Part shown: positions 50,906 through 58,741 of the stretch, piece by piece
How the letters are laid out: each line of letters starts with the position of its first letter
Numbering within the stretch: position 1 is the first letter of the stretch
Source of the DNA: Schaedlerella arabinosiphila
GTDB lineage: Bacteria > Bacillota > Clostridia > Lachnospirales > Lachnospiraceae
Length of the DNA stretch: 64,000 bases
NCBI RefSeq assembly: GCF_003885045.1
Contig: NZ_RHJS01000002.1
Coordinates: 2,480,001 to 2,544,000, forward strand
Direction: 5' to 3'
Program-made: the position numbers and the translations under genes
Notes under the pieces: model-generated
What the model was told of the DNA's origin: nothing
What the model saw: only the letters and a program-made list of their open reading frames with translations
The model's database searches: none

Positions 50906-52072
50906 TTATGCTGCCTGCTGCATGATCACCAGATCCTGATTTTCTAAAAGAAGCTTTGCAGCCTCGACCATACTTTTATCCGGCCCCTTATAACGGTTTG
51001 CAATCCACTTCACAGCTTCCAGCCCTTTTATTCCGGAAACCATCATCTCTCCCAAAGTTGTCCCGTTATAGAGTCCAAAGGTGCAGACAAAGTTTTTTGC
51101 CGCTTCCAGCCCGGAATCTGCATCTTCCGTCTGTTCTTCCATCTCCTGCTCCAGTTCATCCAGGAAACCGCTTTCATCAAACGGGACTTCCCCTTCATCC
51201 ACCGTATGAAAGCCGTCTTCTGCCTCTTCCGGCTGTTTTACCGCTTCCGTCCGCTGGCTGTCCGCTTTCTCTGTTTTCCCTTGCGGTTCTCCCGGCTTCT
51301 CATTCTTTACAGGAATTTTGGATTTCTTCGCTTCCGGTACGGATTTTTCTCCGTTTATGCCGTCTTTTTCCGGTTCCTTTCCCCCGTTCCTAAGATGTTC
51401 CGGTTTCGCTGATTTCTCACCATCTCCAGGCTCCATCGTTTCCTTTGGCTCCGGGCAGGCATTTCCGGGAATCCTGTTTTTCCCGGATTTTGCTTCCATC
51501 TCTTTTCTGTCTTTCTTTTCCGAAACAGAATTTTCAGATTTCGTTCCTTTCTCATTCCGATGCTGAGAAGAAGGATTCCTTTCTGCATCTGTTTCCGCCT
51601 CTTCCGTGCTGTATCCCATACCGTCCGGATCTTCCTGTACGCTCCCAAGCTGGCGCATACAGAATTTATTCCGGAAATAATATTTCAGTCCATAAGTCAG
51701 AGCCGTGCCATGGGCTTTATCCGGAATTTCATTGGTTCCTATGATATGGATCACCGCCCTGTTCACTTCTTTTGGATTATCAATGTTCGTCCAGCAAAGC
51801 TCCAGGTCTGACTCATATCTCCAATAATTATCCTTATCCAGCGTCAGATATTCCGGATTCCCGTTGGTGTCAAACTGTGTCGGCTTCTCCCCTACGATAT
51901 CAAAATTGACCCCGTATTTATTGAGCGCCGGCGTCAGGGATTCATAGATATCATCCAGTGTAGCGAAATCATAGTCTGACTCCTCATTATGATACTTTTT
52001 CAAAAGTACCGGCATCTTCTTTCTGATCTTTGCAAGCTTCTGTTCCAGATTCATATACTGATATTTTCCCAT
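50906..52072 (-). CDS. ERF-family single-strand annealing protein
   Basis: 388 residues behind AGGAGGAAACGAATCA. The first 160 residues carry the ERF core: LAKIRKKMPVLLKKYHNEES, GVNFDIVGEKP, AHGTALTYGLKYYFRNKFCM. The remainder is a long charged, disordered linker and a small C-terminal domain (YNGTTLGEMMVSGIKGLEA) with a short helical end. ERF proteins anneal complementary strands in phages and conjugative elements. A partner of ssb and the helicase. Confidence 0.88.
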   Translation of the reverse strand: MGKYQYMNLEQKLAKIRKKMPVLLKKYHNEESDYDFATLDDIYESLTPALNKYGVNFDIVGEKPTQFDTNGNPEYLTLDKDNYWRYESDLELCWTNIDNPKEVNRAVIHIIGTNEIPDKAHGTALTYGLKYYFRNKFCMRQLGSVQEDPDGMGYSTEEAETDAERNPSSQHRNEKGTKSENSVSEKKDRKEMEAKSGKNRIPGNACPEPKETMEPGDGEKSAKPEHLRNGGKEPEKDGINGEKSVPEAKKSKIPVKNEKPGEPQGKTEKADSQRTEAVKQPEEAEDGFHTVDEGEVPFDESGFLDELEQEMEEQTEDADSGLEAAKNFVCTFGLYNGTTLGEMMVSGIKGLEAVKWIANRYKGPDKSMVEAAKLLLENQDLVIMQQAA

Positions 52073-52111
52073 TGATTCGTTTCCTCCTAGTCTTATCTGT
52101 TCTTTCTCTTT

Positions 52112-52828
52112 TCATTGTTTCCGCCTTTCGGCCGCTTTTTTGATTTCCCTGAATTCATTCCGGATACAGCCATACCAGGTCCGCTGCCTAGAAATATACG
52201 CTGCATTCTCCAGCACCCACTGCCTTGCAATCCTTTCGGCTACCCATTCCTTATTATCCAGAAATAAGAGATAACAGTGGTCCGAAAAATATTGGCTGAC
52301 AGGAACTTCCGGCTGAAAACGGATTTCTTCCTCTGTCTTTCCGGCCTGATCATACTCTTTTGCCTGCTTCTGGATCTCGCTCCGGGTAATCTTCGGAATC
52401 ATCTGCTTCTTTTCGCGCCGGGCTTCCTGAAGGATCGCATCCCAGTCCCGCGTGATGAGAAGAAAGGCTTTCCGGTTGGCAATCTCTCCCGCTTCTTTCC
52501 TTGCGTCTGCTTTCCCCGGAAAATCAAATTCATCCGGTATTCTAAGCAGCTTCCGTAAGGGTTCCTTTATATCATACAGCCCGCAGTCCTTCCACCGGAA
52601 CATGCCTACAAATATCAGGTTCTCCCCTATTTCCAGCACATTCCCTTTCCCACAGCCGATATAAAGGAAATAATCCTTCCTCTGTCTTACCTTTATCAGA
52701 AAGGCATCCCCGCATTTCCAGGGTGCTGCCTCCCCATCCGTCAGCCATTCAAAAAAAGAAACGGTACGCTCGTTTAATCCTACCCATGCTGGAAGCATAG
52801 ATAAATCTTCCCTGATAAGCTTCATCAT
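52112..52828 (-). CDS. Hypothetical protein of the replication operon
   Basis: 238 residues. The start overlaps the stop of the DUF932-like gene by 4 bases. Mixed alpha/beta with FFEWLTDGEAAPWKCG, KDYFLYIGCGKGN, then a helical, basic C-terminal half (ARREKKQMIPKITRSEIQKQ). No membrane segments. Not recognised. Confidence 0.75.
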   Translation of the reverse strand: MMKLIREDLSMLPAWVGLNERTVSFFEWLTDGEAAPWKCGDAFLIKVRQRKDYFLYIGCGKGNVLEIGENLIFVGMFRWKDCGLYDIKEPLRKLLRIPDEFDFPGKADARKEAGEIANRKAFLLITRDWDAILQEARREKKQMIPKITRSEIQKQAKEYDQAGKTEEEIRFQPEVPVSQYFSDHCYLLFLDNKEWVAERIARQWVLENAAYISRQRTWYGCIRNEFREIKKAAERRKQ

Positions 52829-53931
52829 GACAGTTCTCCCGGAATATCATAATCGTGCCACCGCGCCGCGATACACCTTGCGATCTTTTCCTCCAGCTTC
52901 ATCAGGCTCGCCGTACTGCTGTCATGCTTCTTCGCAAAGAAGAGGGATTCGCACAATCCACAGTAGACTTCATAGGCGCTGCAGGGTTCCTCCCCGAATG
53001 CTGCTTTAAAGCGTTCTACCGTCTCAGCAATCAGCTTCTTGCCAAAGCTCTGCTTCTTCATAAGCTCCGATAAAGTATTTGCCGGATAACGGATCTGGAT
53101 GTCGCAGAGACGTCCAATGTCTTTCAGCTTCTGCTTGTAATACTGAAAGAGGGACTCCATATTGCAGGTAAATTCCTCCAGACCCCGTTTGTACTGGTGC
53201 TTGATCCGAAGCGCTTCTCCAAGGATAATGGTGTGGTTCCCGTCCATCATGGAATAGAAAATATTCGCCCCGGATGCGCCGACATCCGAGCTGACAACAC
53301 GGATGAATACCTGAATATCCCCAAAGGGTTTCTTTCCATGTTCCTCCATCAGCTCCCCATACGTCTTCGTCAGGTCGTTGCTGCTCATCTGCCAGGTGAT
53401 CTGCGCCAGGTAATGGTCTGCATATCCGTGGCAGAATGAAGCCTCCTGCCCGGCGCTGATGTAAGCCGAGGCGATCATAAAAAGCTCCGGCATGGAAATG
53501 ATCGCGTAGTCTGCCTCATCCCCGGACAATACGCCCCTTACCTTGCCTTCCGAGATCCGAAGCAGCGCATTTCCTTTTGCTACCTTCAGACATTTGTTCA
53601 GGATATCGGCAAGCACCGCCGTTTTCACTTCCGCAAGCGCGCTCCCTTTGATCCGCGCCCGGTCCTTTAACGTGCCGACTGCCGTTTTCCCAATGGGAAA
53701 GACTCCATGGGGGCATTGTAAAAGCAGTCCGGTATGCTTCTTGGTGTCTGCCAGGATATCCGGCATTCCTTCCGTTTCTTTCATAGCGTCCGGCGCTTCT
53801 GCCACTGTCAGCACCCTTAACTGTTTTGCAGGTGTCCGAAGCCACCGCGCCCGTCCGTCTATTTCGGCCAGATATTCGTGGAAATCCAGTTCCGTTTCAA
53901 ATATTTTTCCAAAATCATCATGGTAATACAT
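52825..53931 (-). CDS. DUF932-like phage/plasmid protein
   Basis: 368 residues behind AAAGGAGCGTT. The sequence order fits DUF932: LLRISEGKVRGVLSGDEADY, SMPELFMIASAY, VFIRVVSSDVGASGANIFY, IILGEALRIKHQYKRGLEEF. These proteins are common next to annealing and primase genes on mobile elements, function unknown. It is the first long gene after leader C. The family call is tentative. Confidence 0.6.
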   Translation of the reverse strand: MYYHDDFGKIFETELDFHEYLAEIDGRARWLRTPAKQLRVLTVAEAPDAMKETEGMPDILADTKKHTGLLLQCPHGVFPIGKTAVGTLKDRARIKGSALAEVKTAVLADILNKCLKVAKGNALLRISEGKVRGVLSGDEADYAIISMPELFMIASAYISAGQEASFCHGYADHYLAQITWQMSSNDLTKTYGELMEEHGKKPFGDIQVFIRVVSSDVGASGANIFYSMMDGNHTIILGEALRIKHQYKRGLEEFTCNMESLFQYYKQKLKDIGRLCDIQIRYPANTLSELMKKQSFGKKLIAETVERFKAAFGEEPCSAYEVYCGLCESLFFAKKHDSSTASLMKLEEKIARCIAARWHDYDIPGELS

Positions 53932-53956
53932 AACGCTCCTTTCTTAAGACGGCTTC

Positions 53957-54100
53957 CTAAACCGGATATGCGGCAGACATCAGGATATTCCGTATCCTCC
54001 CGTCATTTACCTCGAAAAGATAGCCGTCCTCTCCCATGTTCTGGAGCATCCAAAGATCTAGCTTGTTGATGTCGTCCCATTTTACCTCAACCGTCTGCAT
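53957..54100 (-). CDS. 47-residue protein after leader C
   Basis: MQTVEVKWDDINKLDLWM to an end at NILMSAAYPV, with AAAAAGGAGGAAGAGC upstream. No family. Its start region overlaps the end of the 13-codon leader peptide, so the two may be coupled. First complete gene of the operon. Confidence 0.6.
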   Translation of the reverse strand: MQTVEVKWDDINKLDLWMLQNMGEDGYLFEVNDGRIRNILMSAAYPV

Positions 54101-54128
54101 GCTCTTCCTCCTTTTTGTACCTCTTCAT
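54087..54128 (-). CDS. 13-residue leader peptide
   Basis: MKRYKKEEEHADG with the strong site GAAAGGAGGTACACGA. It begins just after the leader terminator and ends overlapping the next start. Such a short, well-initiated frame is typical of a translational leader or coupling peptide. Confidence 0.45.
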   Translation of the reverse strand: MKRYKKEEEHADG

Positions 54129-54150
54129 TCGTGTACCTCCTTTCTCTCTT

Positions 54151-54218
54151 ACGGGCGCAAAAAAAGACACAAAAAGAATCCTCTGCTTTTTGCGTCTTTC
54201 TAACTTTTATATGCCCGT
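54151..54218 (-). terminator. Nested leader terminator of the replication operon
   Basis: Minus strand: ACGGGC, then GACGCAAAAAG, loop, CTTTTTGTGTC with seven T, then GCCCGT. The outer stem encloses the terminator hairpin. It lies between the promoter at 54.35 kb and the first genes at 54.1 kb. Confidence 0.75.
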
Positions 54219-54272
54219 TTTTTCTGAAGCGCCCCGCGCTTAAAAGTTCACTTCCGGCAAATGTTACCGGAA
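54219..54272 (-). promoter_or_regulatory. Conserved leader element, copy C
   Basis: Minus strand order: TTTTGTTCCGG, loop, CCGGAA (hairpin 1), GTGAACTTTT, AAGCGCGGGGCGCTT (hairpin 2), AGAAAAAACGGGC, then the terminator. It matches copy A at 15.9 kb in order and in TTTTGTTCCGG, GGAAGT, AACTTT and AAAAAACGGG. A shared cis-acting RNA. Confidence 0.6.
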
Positions 54273-54328
54273 CAAAATAAATACCTGCCTGTCCGTCTTC
54301 GGAACCAGCAAAAATTTAATTCACCATA

Positions 54329-54381
54329 AGAATAGCACAACATCTAGCTTGTGTCAATCCAATTTATACTATATATTGTGC
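54329..54381 (-). promoter_or_regulatory. Sigma-A promoter and operator of the replication operon
   Basis: Minus strand: -35 TTGACA (54352-54357), 17-base spacer, -10 TATTCT (54329-54334). ACTATATATTGTGC on the plus strand (54368-54381) lies just upstream of -35, and a degenerate copy (CTAGATGTTGTGC on the minus strand) is in the spacer. The same box controls the promoters at 16.0 and 23.25 kb. Nothing else is seen between 54130 and 54509. Confidence 0.75.
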
Positions 54382-54509
54382 TTATTTTAAAATTCAAGAA
54401 GTCAAAACCACAAGATATTGATTTATGAGCTCCAAATTTTCTTACTTAGAATCTGCCACAGCCTGCCTCTGTCTCTGCTGGCTGCAGCCCTTTACAATCC
54501 TGCTTCTGA

Positions 54510-54749
54510 TTATTCAAGTTCTTCTTCCTCTGCTACCGCATCTTCCGGATAGACCTCTTTTGCAAGCTCCCTGCCCTGCTCATCCTCTGCGGCCTCAAAG
54601 GTTACCTGCTGGCCGGGCTTCAGCGTCCGGAAACCCTCTGTCTGGATCTCCGAAAAATGTACAAAATAATCCTTTTCCGTCTCATCACTGATGAAGCCGT
54701 AACCTTTCCTTGCACTGAACCATTTCACTGTACCTGTCATTTTTGCCAT
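54510..54749 (-). CDS. Cold-shock domain protein
   Basis: 79 residues from [11 protein letters not shown] (AAGGAGATT upstream). Cold-shock fold with RNP1 KGYGFI and RNP2 YFVHFS, followed by [18 protein letters not shown]. The C-terminal tip is a run of Glu (AVAEEEELE), unusual for the family. RNA/ssDNA chaperone. It could affect the leader hairpins, but no evidence links them. Confidence 0.95.
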   Translation of the reverse strand: MAKMTGTVKWFSARKGYGFISDETEKDYFVHFSEIQTEGFRTLKPGQQVTFEAAEDEQGRELAKEVYPEDAVAEEEELE

Positions 54750-54878
54750 AATCTCCTTATCTCCTTTTCTTTTATTTCCGTGCCGGCATAGCACGAAACA
54801 GGGCGGCATGGACTCGAACCATGCCTTCGTTCTTCCTTGCCCCAAAGCCTTAAATCTCCTCCCGGCCCTATCAACACG

Positions 54879-55391
54879 CTATTCCAGTTCCTCCACCCCA
54901 TAAAAGGAACCGATATTCAGCGCCGCGTCCAGATTCTTCATTCCGGTAAGGACATTCTGCTTATCCTTATGAAAATAAAAGCGGTAGGTTTTCCCAATCC
55001 GGAACCGGTACCGCTTATCCATCAGAAGCCTTACCATCCTCCCGTCCTCCATCCGGACTCCCACCTTACAGACCCGTCCAATGGAATATCTCCCCTTCAC
55101 CTCATAAACCATTCCCTCCACGGTCTCGTACTCCCGCTTTTCCCCGCACCGAAGCAGACGGAAGGAATAGAATAAGCCAAAGATACAGAGCTCCACGGAC
55201 CAGAAAATGAAACTGGCCGAACCCATCTGCCTTCCCATATAGCTGCCAAGAAACAGCGCAAAAAAAGACAGCGCACCAATCTTTAATGCCCTGTCTGCCA
55301 ATACGGACGGTATGCTCTGGATTCCTTCGAGCTGCTGGCTTACATAGGATACCAGGTCTTCCATCTTTTTTGATTTTTTCTTTTTATGCAA
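54879..55391 (-). CDS. Membrane protein of the transfer operon
   Basis: 170 residues from TTG (AAAGGAGGGATCAC upstream), overlapping the previous gene by 8 bases. Two membrane helices at about 38-56 and 58-76 (ALSFFALFLGSYMG, FIFWSVELCIFGLFYSF). The soluble C-terminal part has VYEVKGRYSIGRVCKVGVRM and a basic RYRFRIGKTYRFYFHKDK. Possibly a mating-channel accessory. Not recognised. Confidence 0.65.
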   Translation of the reverse strand: MHKKKKSKKMEDLVSYVSQQLEGIQSIPSVLADRALKIGALSFFALFLGSYMGRQMGSASFIFWSVELCIFGLFYSFRLLRCGEKREYETVEGMVYEVKGRYSIGRVCKVGVRMEDGRMVRLLMDKRYRFRIGKTYRFYFHKDKQNVLTGMKNLDAALNIGSFYGVEELE

Positions 55392-55980
55392 GTGATCCCT
55401 CCTTTACAGACTGGATGAATAACAGCCTGTTCTGATGCAGCTCCATGATATTCCCAAGAAGCCCTTCCTCTGCCCTTTCAAGAGAAAAGCCTGTTTCCCC
55501 GCCGCTTTGGATATCCTTTAATAACTGTCGGTGTGCCTTCTCCAGCGGGCTTTTCTGGAATACCCGGACAGAATCCCGAAACGTGCCCCCATCCGCTGCA
55601 CTTTCACAAAATAACAGGAACCGCTCTCCCCAGGTCCTGCCTACACATGCTACATTCGCAGCCTTTAAAAATATTTCTGCTGCTCCCTCCATCGTCTCAG
55701 CTTCCCGGCATGCAACCAGCCCCCTAGTAAGAAGCCGCCTGAGACAGAGCTGAAATTCCTCCCGGTCAATGTCTGTCTTCTCCGGCTGCCCTGGAAATGT
55801 AAGCTTAAGCAACCACACCATCCGTTCGTAGATTTCTGCCTCCTGGGTAAAAGACCAGAGCAGCGTGTTCCATACGTAACATTCCACTCCCAGCAGGTTC
55901 TTTGTATCTCTCCCTGCCCGGACACGGAATGCACCGTCTCTCGATTCCAGTTTCACTCCCACCGCCGTATACCACTTCAT
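55384..55980 (-). CDS. Hypothetical protein of the transfer operon
   Basis: 198 residues. Starts at MKWYTAVGVKLESRDG behind GGGGAAGG. Helical with YVWNTLLWSFTQEAEIYERM in the first half and no membrane segment. The stop overlaps the TTG of the downstream membrane-protein gene. Not recognised. Confidence 0.65.
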   Translation of the reverse strand: MKWYTAVGVKLESRDGAFRVRAGRDTKNLLGVECYVWNTLLWSFTQEAEIYERMVWLLKLTFPGQPEKTDIDREEFQLCLRRLLTRGLVACREAETMEGAAEIFLKAANVACVGRTWGERFLLFCESAADGGTFRDSVRVFQKSPLEKAHRQLLKDIQSGGETGFSLERAEEGLLGNIMELHQNRLLFIQSVKEGSLA

Positions 55981-55998
55981 ATAAACCTTCCCCGCTTC

Positions 55999-56652
55999 CT
56001 ATAAAATTTCCAGAACCAAAAGCAGCTTAGGGATCAGGTAGCACAAAACAAATGCGAGTACAATATACACGCCCTTACGTTTCTTCTTCCGGTCCCACAC
56101 CGTCTGATGTCTGGTGCCGATCACCCGTACCTTCCCCGGCACTTCCCACCGAAGTTTCCGGTAAAAATTTTTGAACTCCTCGTTTCCATAGCCCAGGGAC
56201 CGGACACAGAAGATCTGCCGTGCCTGTTCCTCCTCATCCAGAAGGATGAAGCTCTCCCTGTCCGCCGCCTTCCCTGTGACAACATAAAATTCAGGAATTC
56301 CCCGCCTGCTGCCCTCTACAATCTTTTCCATCTCATTGTAAAAAATCCTGCAGGATTCATACCGTCCGTTCTGCTCCGGCTGGCAGACCGCCAGCGATTC
56401 CCCGTCAAGCTCCAGATAACAGCACCCCGCTTCCATGACCTGCCGGCCGGCCTTCCCTGCCAGACAAAGGCATAAGATACTGCAAAACCCGAATACGGCA
56501 GTAAAGTACAGGCAGTCCCAGAAAAAGACCTGCTGCATCATAAGATAACCGGAAACAGCCGCCGCTGCCAGGCAGAACCCGGCGCCATAAAGGTACCGGT
56601 CCCTTACATCCATCAGCTTATAAATATCCTCTTCTTTTGCCATCAACCGCAT
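55999..56652 (-). CDS. Membrane protein of the transfer operon
   Basis: 217 residues. Hydrophobic segments at about 25-40 and 44-65 (CLAAAAVSGYLMMQ, CLYFTAVFGFCSILCLCLAG) and a C-terminal one (YIVLAFVLCYLIPKLLLVLE). Between them is a cytoplasmic beta-rich domain with ELDGESLAVCQPEQNGRYES. Similar layout to the protein at 54879. Not recognised. Confidence 0.65.
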   Translation of the reverse strand: MRLMAKEEDIYKLMDVRDRYLYGAGFCLAAAAVSGYLMMQQVFFWDCLYFTAVFGFCSILCLCLAGKAGRQVMEAGCCYLELDGESLAVCQPEQNGRYESCRIFYNEMEKIVEGSRRGIPEFYVVTGKAADRESFILLDEEEQARQIFCVRSLGYGNEEFKNFYRKLRWEVPGKVRVIGTRHQTVWDRKKKRKGVYIVLAFVLCYLIPKLLLVLEIL

Positions 56653-56688
56653 GTCTTATATCCTTTCTGTCAGATTCTTTCTTTTCCT

Positions 56689-57135
56689 TCACGCGCATTT
56701 TCCTCCTTTCCGGCTCTCCTTATGCCATTTCATAAACTCCTCACATTCCCGGATGGTCTGGCCGCAGTAGTAATCAGAGAACATGCCGATATGCATATCC
56801 TTTTCCCGCAGGCACAGCCGGGTCTGCAGCCAGATATAAGTACTGTGCCGGGTCATATACCCCTGCTTCCACAGCGCGTCCAGCGCCCGGTGTGCCAGGA
56901 TTCTCTTGTGCCTTAACTCACTGTCGGCCAGCGTCCCCTTCGGGAGCAGGGATTTCTTATGTGCCCCCACATAGGCGTCACAGGAATCCGGATACCCGTC
57001 GCATACATACAGGAAACTATCCGCATCCAGCGTATCATCCCCATAGACGTAAGCTGCCGGACGCAGGCGTGCCGTCCTGCCGCAGTATGGACAGCGCAGT
57101 GTAGTCTGTACGGGCTTTTTCTTTCTTTTCTTCAT
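56689..57135 (-). CDS. DUF3268-type zinc-finger protein
   Basis: 148 residues behind GGAGGGGTATCA. N-terminal zinc-finger marks: LRCPYCGRTARLRPA and YVCDGYPDSCDAYVG (a C-P-x-C / C-D-x-C-D form). A helical C-terminus (HRALDALWKQGYMTRHSTY) ends in MKWHKESRKGGKC. This order fits DUF3268 proteins of phages and conjugative elements. Driven by the promoter at 57.2 kb. Confidence 0.8.
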   Translation of the reverse strand: MKKRKKKPVQTTLRCPYCGRTARLRPAAYVYGDDTLDADSFLYVCDGYPDSCDAYVGAHKKSLLPKGTLADSELRHKRILAHRALDALWKQGYMTRHSTYIWLQTRLCLREKDMHIGMFSDYYCGQTIRECEEFMKWHKESRKGGKCA

Positions 57136-57177
57136 TGATACCCCTCCTCCTGAAACCTGTTTTTGTTAATTTCAGGT

Positions 57178-57233
57178 ATTGTAAACAATCCGGTTTTTGC
57201 AAGTCAACAGAATTTTTAGATTTCCCATCTAAA
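57178..57233 (-). promoter_or_regulatory. Sigma-A promoter with inverted-repeat operator
   Basis: Minus strand: -35 TTGACT (57202-57207), 18-base spacer, -10 TACAAT (57178-57183). TTTAGAT / ATCTAAA (57215-57233) forms an inverted repeat upstream of -35, and ATTGTTTACAAT overlaps the -10. It reads toward the DUF3268 gene and the following genes. Confidence 0.65.
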
Positions 57234-57252
57234 ATATTTCTAAATTTTTATC

Positions 57253-57301
57253 CCGGATTCCCATGATACAGACTCCTGCCGGAGCATGTATCATGATTCC
57301 G
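57253..57301 (-). terminator. Long hairpin after the S1-like gene
   Basis: CGGAAT, CATGATACA, GCTCC / GGAG, TGTATCATG, AATCCG: a long nested stem just past the stop at 57319. Few T follow, so it may be a terminator or 3' protective hairpin. Confidence 0.5.
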
Positions 57302-57318
57302 ATACCCTCACCGGGGCA

Positions 57319-58287
57319 TTATACGGTTCCCCTTTTGATCAGCCTGGTAATGATCCCCTCTGCCACTTCGTACCGGTCATTGATCCTTGTTACCACGAAC
57401 CCGACCTCATCCCGCTTAGAGGGAAGGCTTGCCATGTTACAGGAATGGGCCACCGCATTCACCCCGATATTGAGCCGCATAAAGTAAGTCCCCTTATAAA
57501 CATCCGTAATGATCCCCACATATTTCCCCTGCCGGACGCATTTTTTTAAATTGTCCTTACTCACATTGGCCGCCGCGCTTTTAGCATCTACGGAAACTTC
57601 CATGTCCTCAATAGATTTCATCCGGATCTGGTTGACCGTCACTAACACCAGTTCCCCGACCTGGAATTTCTCCCCGGCATCCACCATCCACTCCCAGGCC
57701 ATATCCCTTGCCCGTACGGATACTTCCACGCCAAAGACCTCCAGCCGTACGACCCTTGGGGCTACCGCAATCACACGGGCCTCCACCACGCGCCCCGGAT
57801 ACAGCATCGGTTTTTCCCCTTCATTCTCCGAGGTATAAAAGGTCTGGCGCTTTTTCAGCATGGCATCCTTTCTGGAGGCTACCACGCTCCTGCTTGCTTC
57901 GTCCAGATCCCGGATAATGAAATCAATGTCACTGCCAAGCATGTTGTTGGCGATCCGGGTCTGCCGGTTTAAGGTTTCCGCATGTTCTTTTCCATCCCCG
58001 GAAAGGTTGATCATCATCTCATCCATCGGAATAATGATACGGAATCCGTTATAATAAGTAACCGCAACCACCCATCCGCTCTCCAGCTTCTCAATACCGG
58101 CAAGCTGCCCGGTGAGGATCTTCCTGGTACGCTGCGCATTCAACAGCTGATGCCATCTGGCATCCTCCTGTTCCTCCGGTGTCTCCACGTGGGAATCCAC
58201 CTCGATTGTCAGAATTCCTTCCGACAATACCGCTCTGGGGACTTTCTGCTCTGTTTCTCCCTTTGCTGCTTTTTTTATTTCTGCCAT
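57319..58287 (-). CDS. S1-like RNA-binding domain protein
   Basis: 322 residues from MAEIKKAAKGE (GGAGGAGGTTTGTA upstream). Two S1-like beta domains: YPGRVVEARVIAVAPRVVRL with GELVLVTVNQI (about 180-240) and GKYVGIITDVYKGTYFMRL with GVNAVAHSCNM (about 260-320). The N-terminal part is helical and acidic. S1 domains bind RNA or ssDNA. Its place after a nested terminator hints at a role in transcript control. Specific function unknown. Confidence 0.7.
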   Translation of the reverse strand: MAEIKKAAKGETEQKVPRAVLSEGILTIEVDSHVETPEEQEDARWHQLLNAQRTRKILTGQLAGIEKLESGWVVAVTYYNGFRIIIPMDEMMINLSGDGKEHAETLNRQTRIANNMLGSDIDFIIRDLDEASRSVVASRKDAMLKKRQTFYTSENEGEKPMLYPGRVVEARVIAVAPRVVRLEVFGVEVSVRARDMAWEWMVDAGEKFQVGELVLVTVNQIRMKSIEDMEVSVDAKSAAANVSKDNLKKCVRQGKYVGIITDVYKGTYFMRLNIGVNAVAHSCNMASLPSKRDEVGFVVTRINDRYEVAEGIITRLIKRGTV

Positions 58288-58310
58288 TACAAACCTCCTC
58301 CACATTAAAA

Positions 58311-58356
58311 CAGACACTAAAAAAACAGCCATCCCTGACTGCTCTTTCGTGTCCTG
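58311..58356 (-). terminator. Nested intrinsic terminator between the 102-aa and S1-like genes
   Basis: Minus strand: CAGGACAC, then CAGTCA, GGGA, TGGCTG and seven T, then GTGTCTG. An outer stem encloses the terminator hairpin, as at 48.98 and 54.15 kb. Confidence 0.7.
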
Positions 58357-58432
58357 CACTCTTTTACAGTTACCATTTTAAACCGGACGGTATCGGATGT
58401 CAATTTCACAGCCGTCTCAATACCGTCGCATT

Positions 58433-58741
58433 TTAGGTGCAATCTGATTTCCCTGCACATTTCACCCCGTCCTCATACCGGATTCTTGAAAAATACCATA
58501 GTTTTCCCTGAATCTCTGCCAGAATCCGGTGCGCTAACAGATACTCCCGGCCGGACTCTTCCGGATTATCCCTCTGCCATCCGGTCGCTTCATAAAATTC
58601 CTCCACACTGCCATAAATCTCAATGCTCTGCTTTGCCAGTTCAATCTTTTCTGTCTCATCTTCCCTTAACTGTATGCCAAACTCCCGCTCCAATAATTCT
58701 AAGAATGTATATTTCACCAGTATGCTCTCTGTAAATTTCAT
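58433..58741 (-). CDS. Small hypothetical protein after the coupling protein
   Basis: 102 residues, overlapping the stop of traG by 4 bases (AGGAGGAGTC upstream). Acidic and helical (LELLEREFGIQLREDETEKI, VEEFYEATGWQRD). Not recognised. Confidence 0.7.
   Translation of the reverse strand: MKFTESILVKYTFLELLEREFGIQLREDETEKIELAKQSIEIYGSVEEFYEATGWQRDNPEESGREYLLAHRILAEIQGKLWYFSRIRYEDGVKCAGKSDCT

Noticed and set aside
54799..54869. Functional tRNA gene
   Set aside because: Only the T-arm and most of the acceptor stem form; no anticodon arm could be found, so I list it only as a tRNA-like observation.
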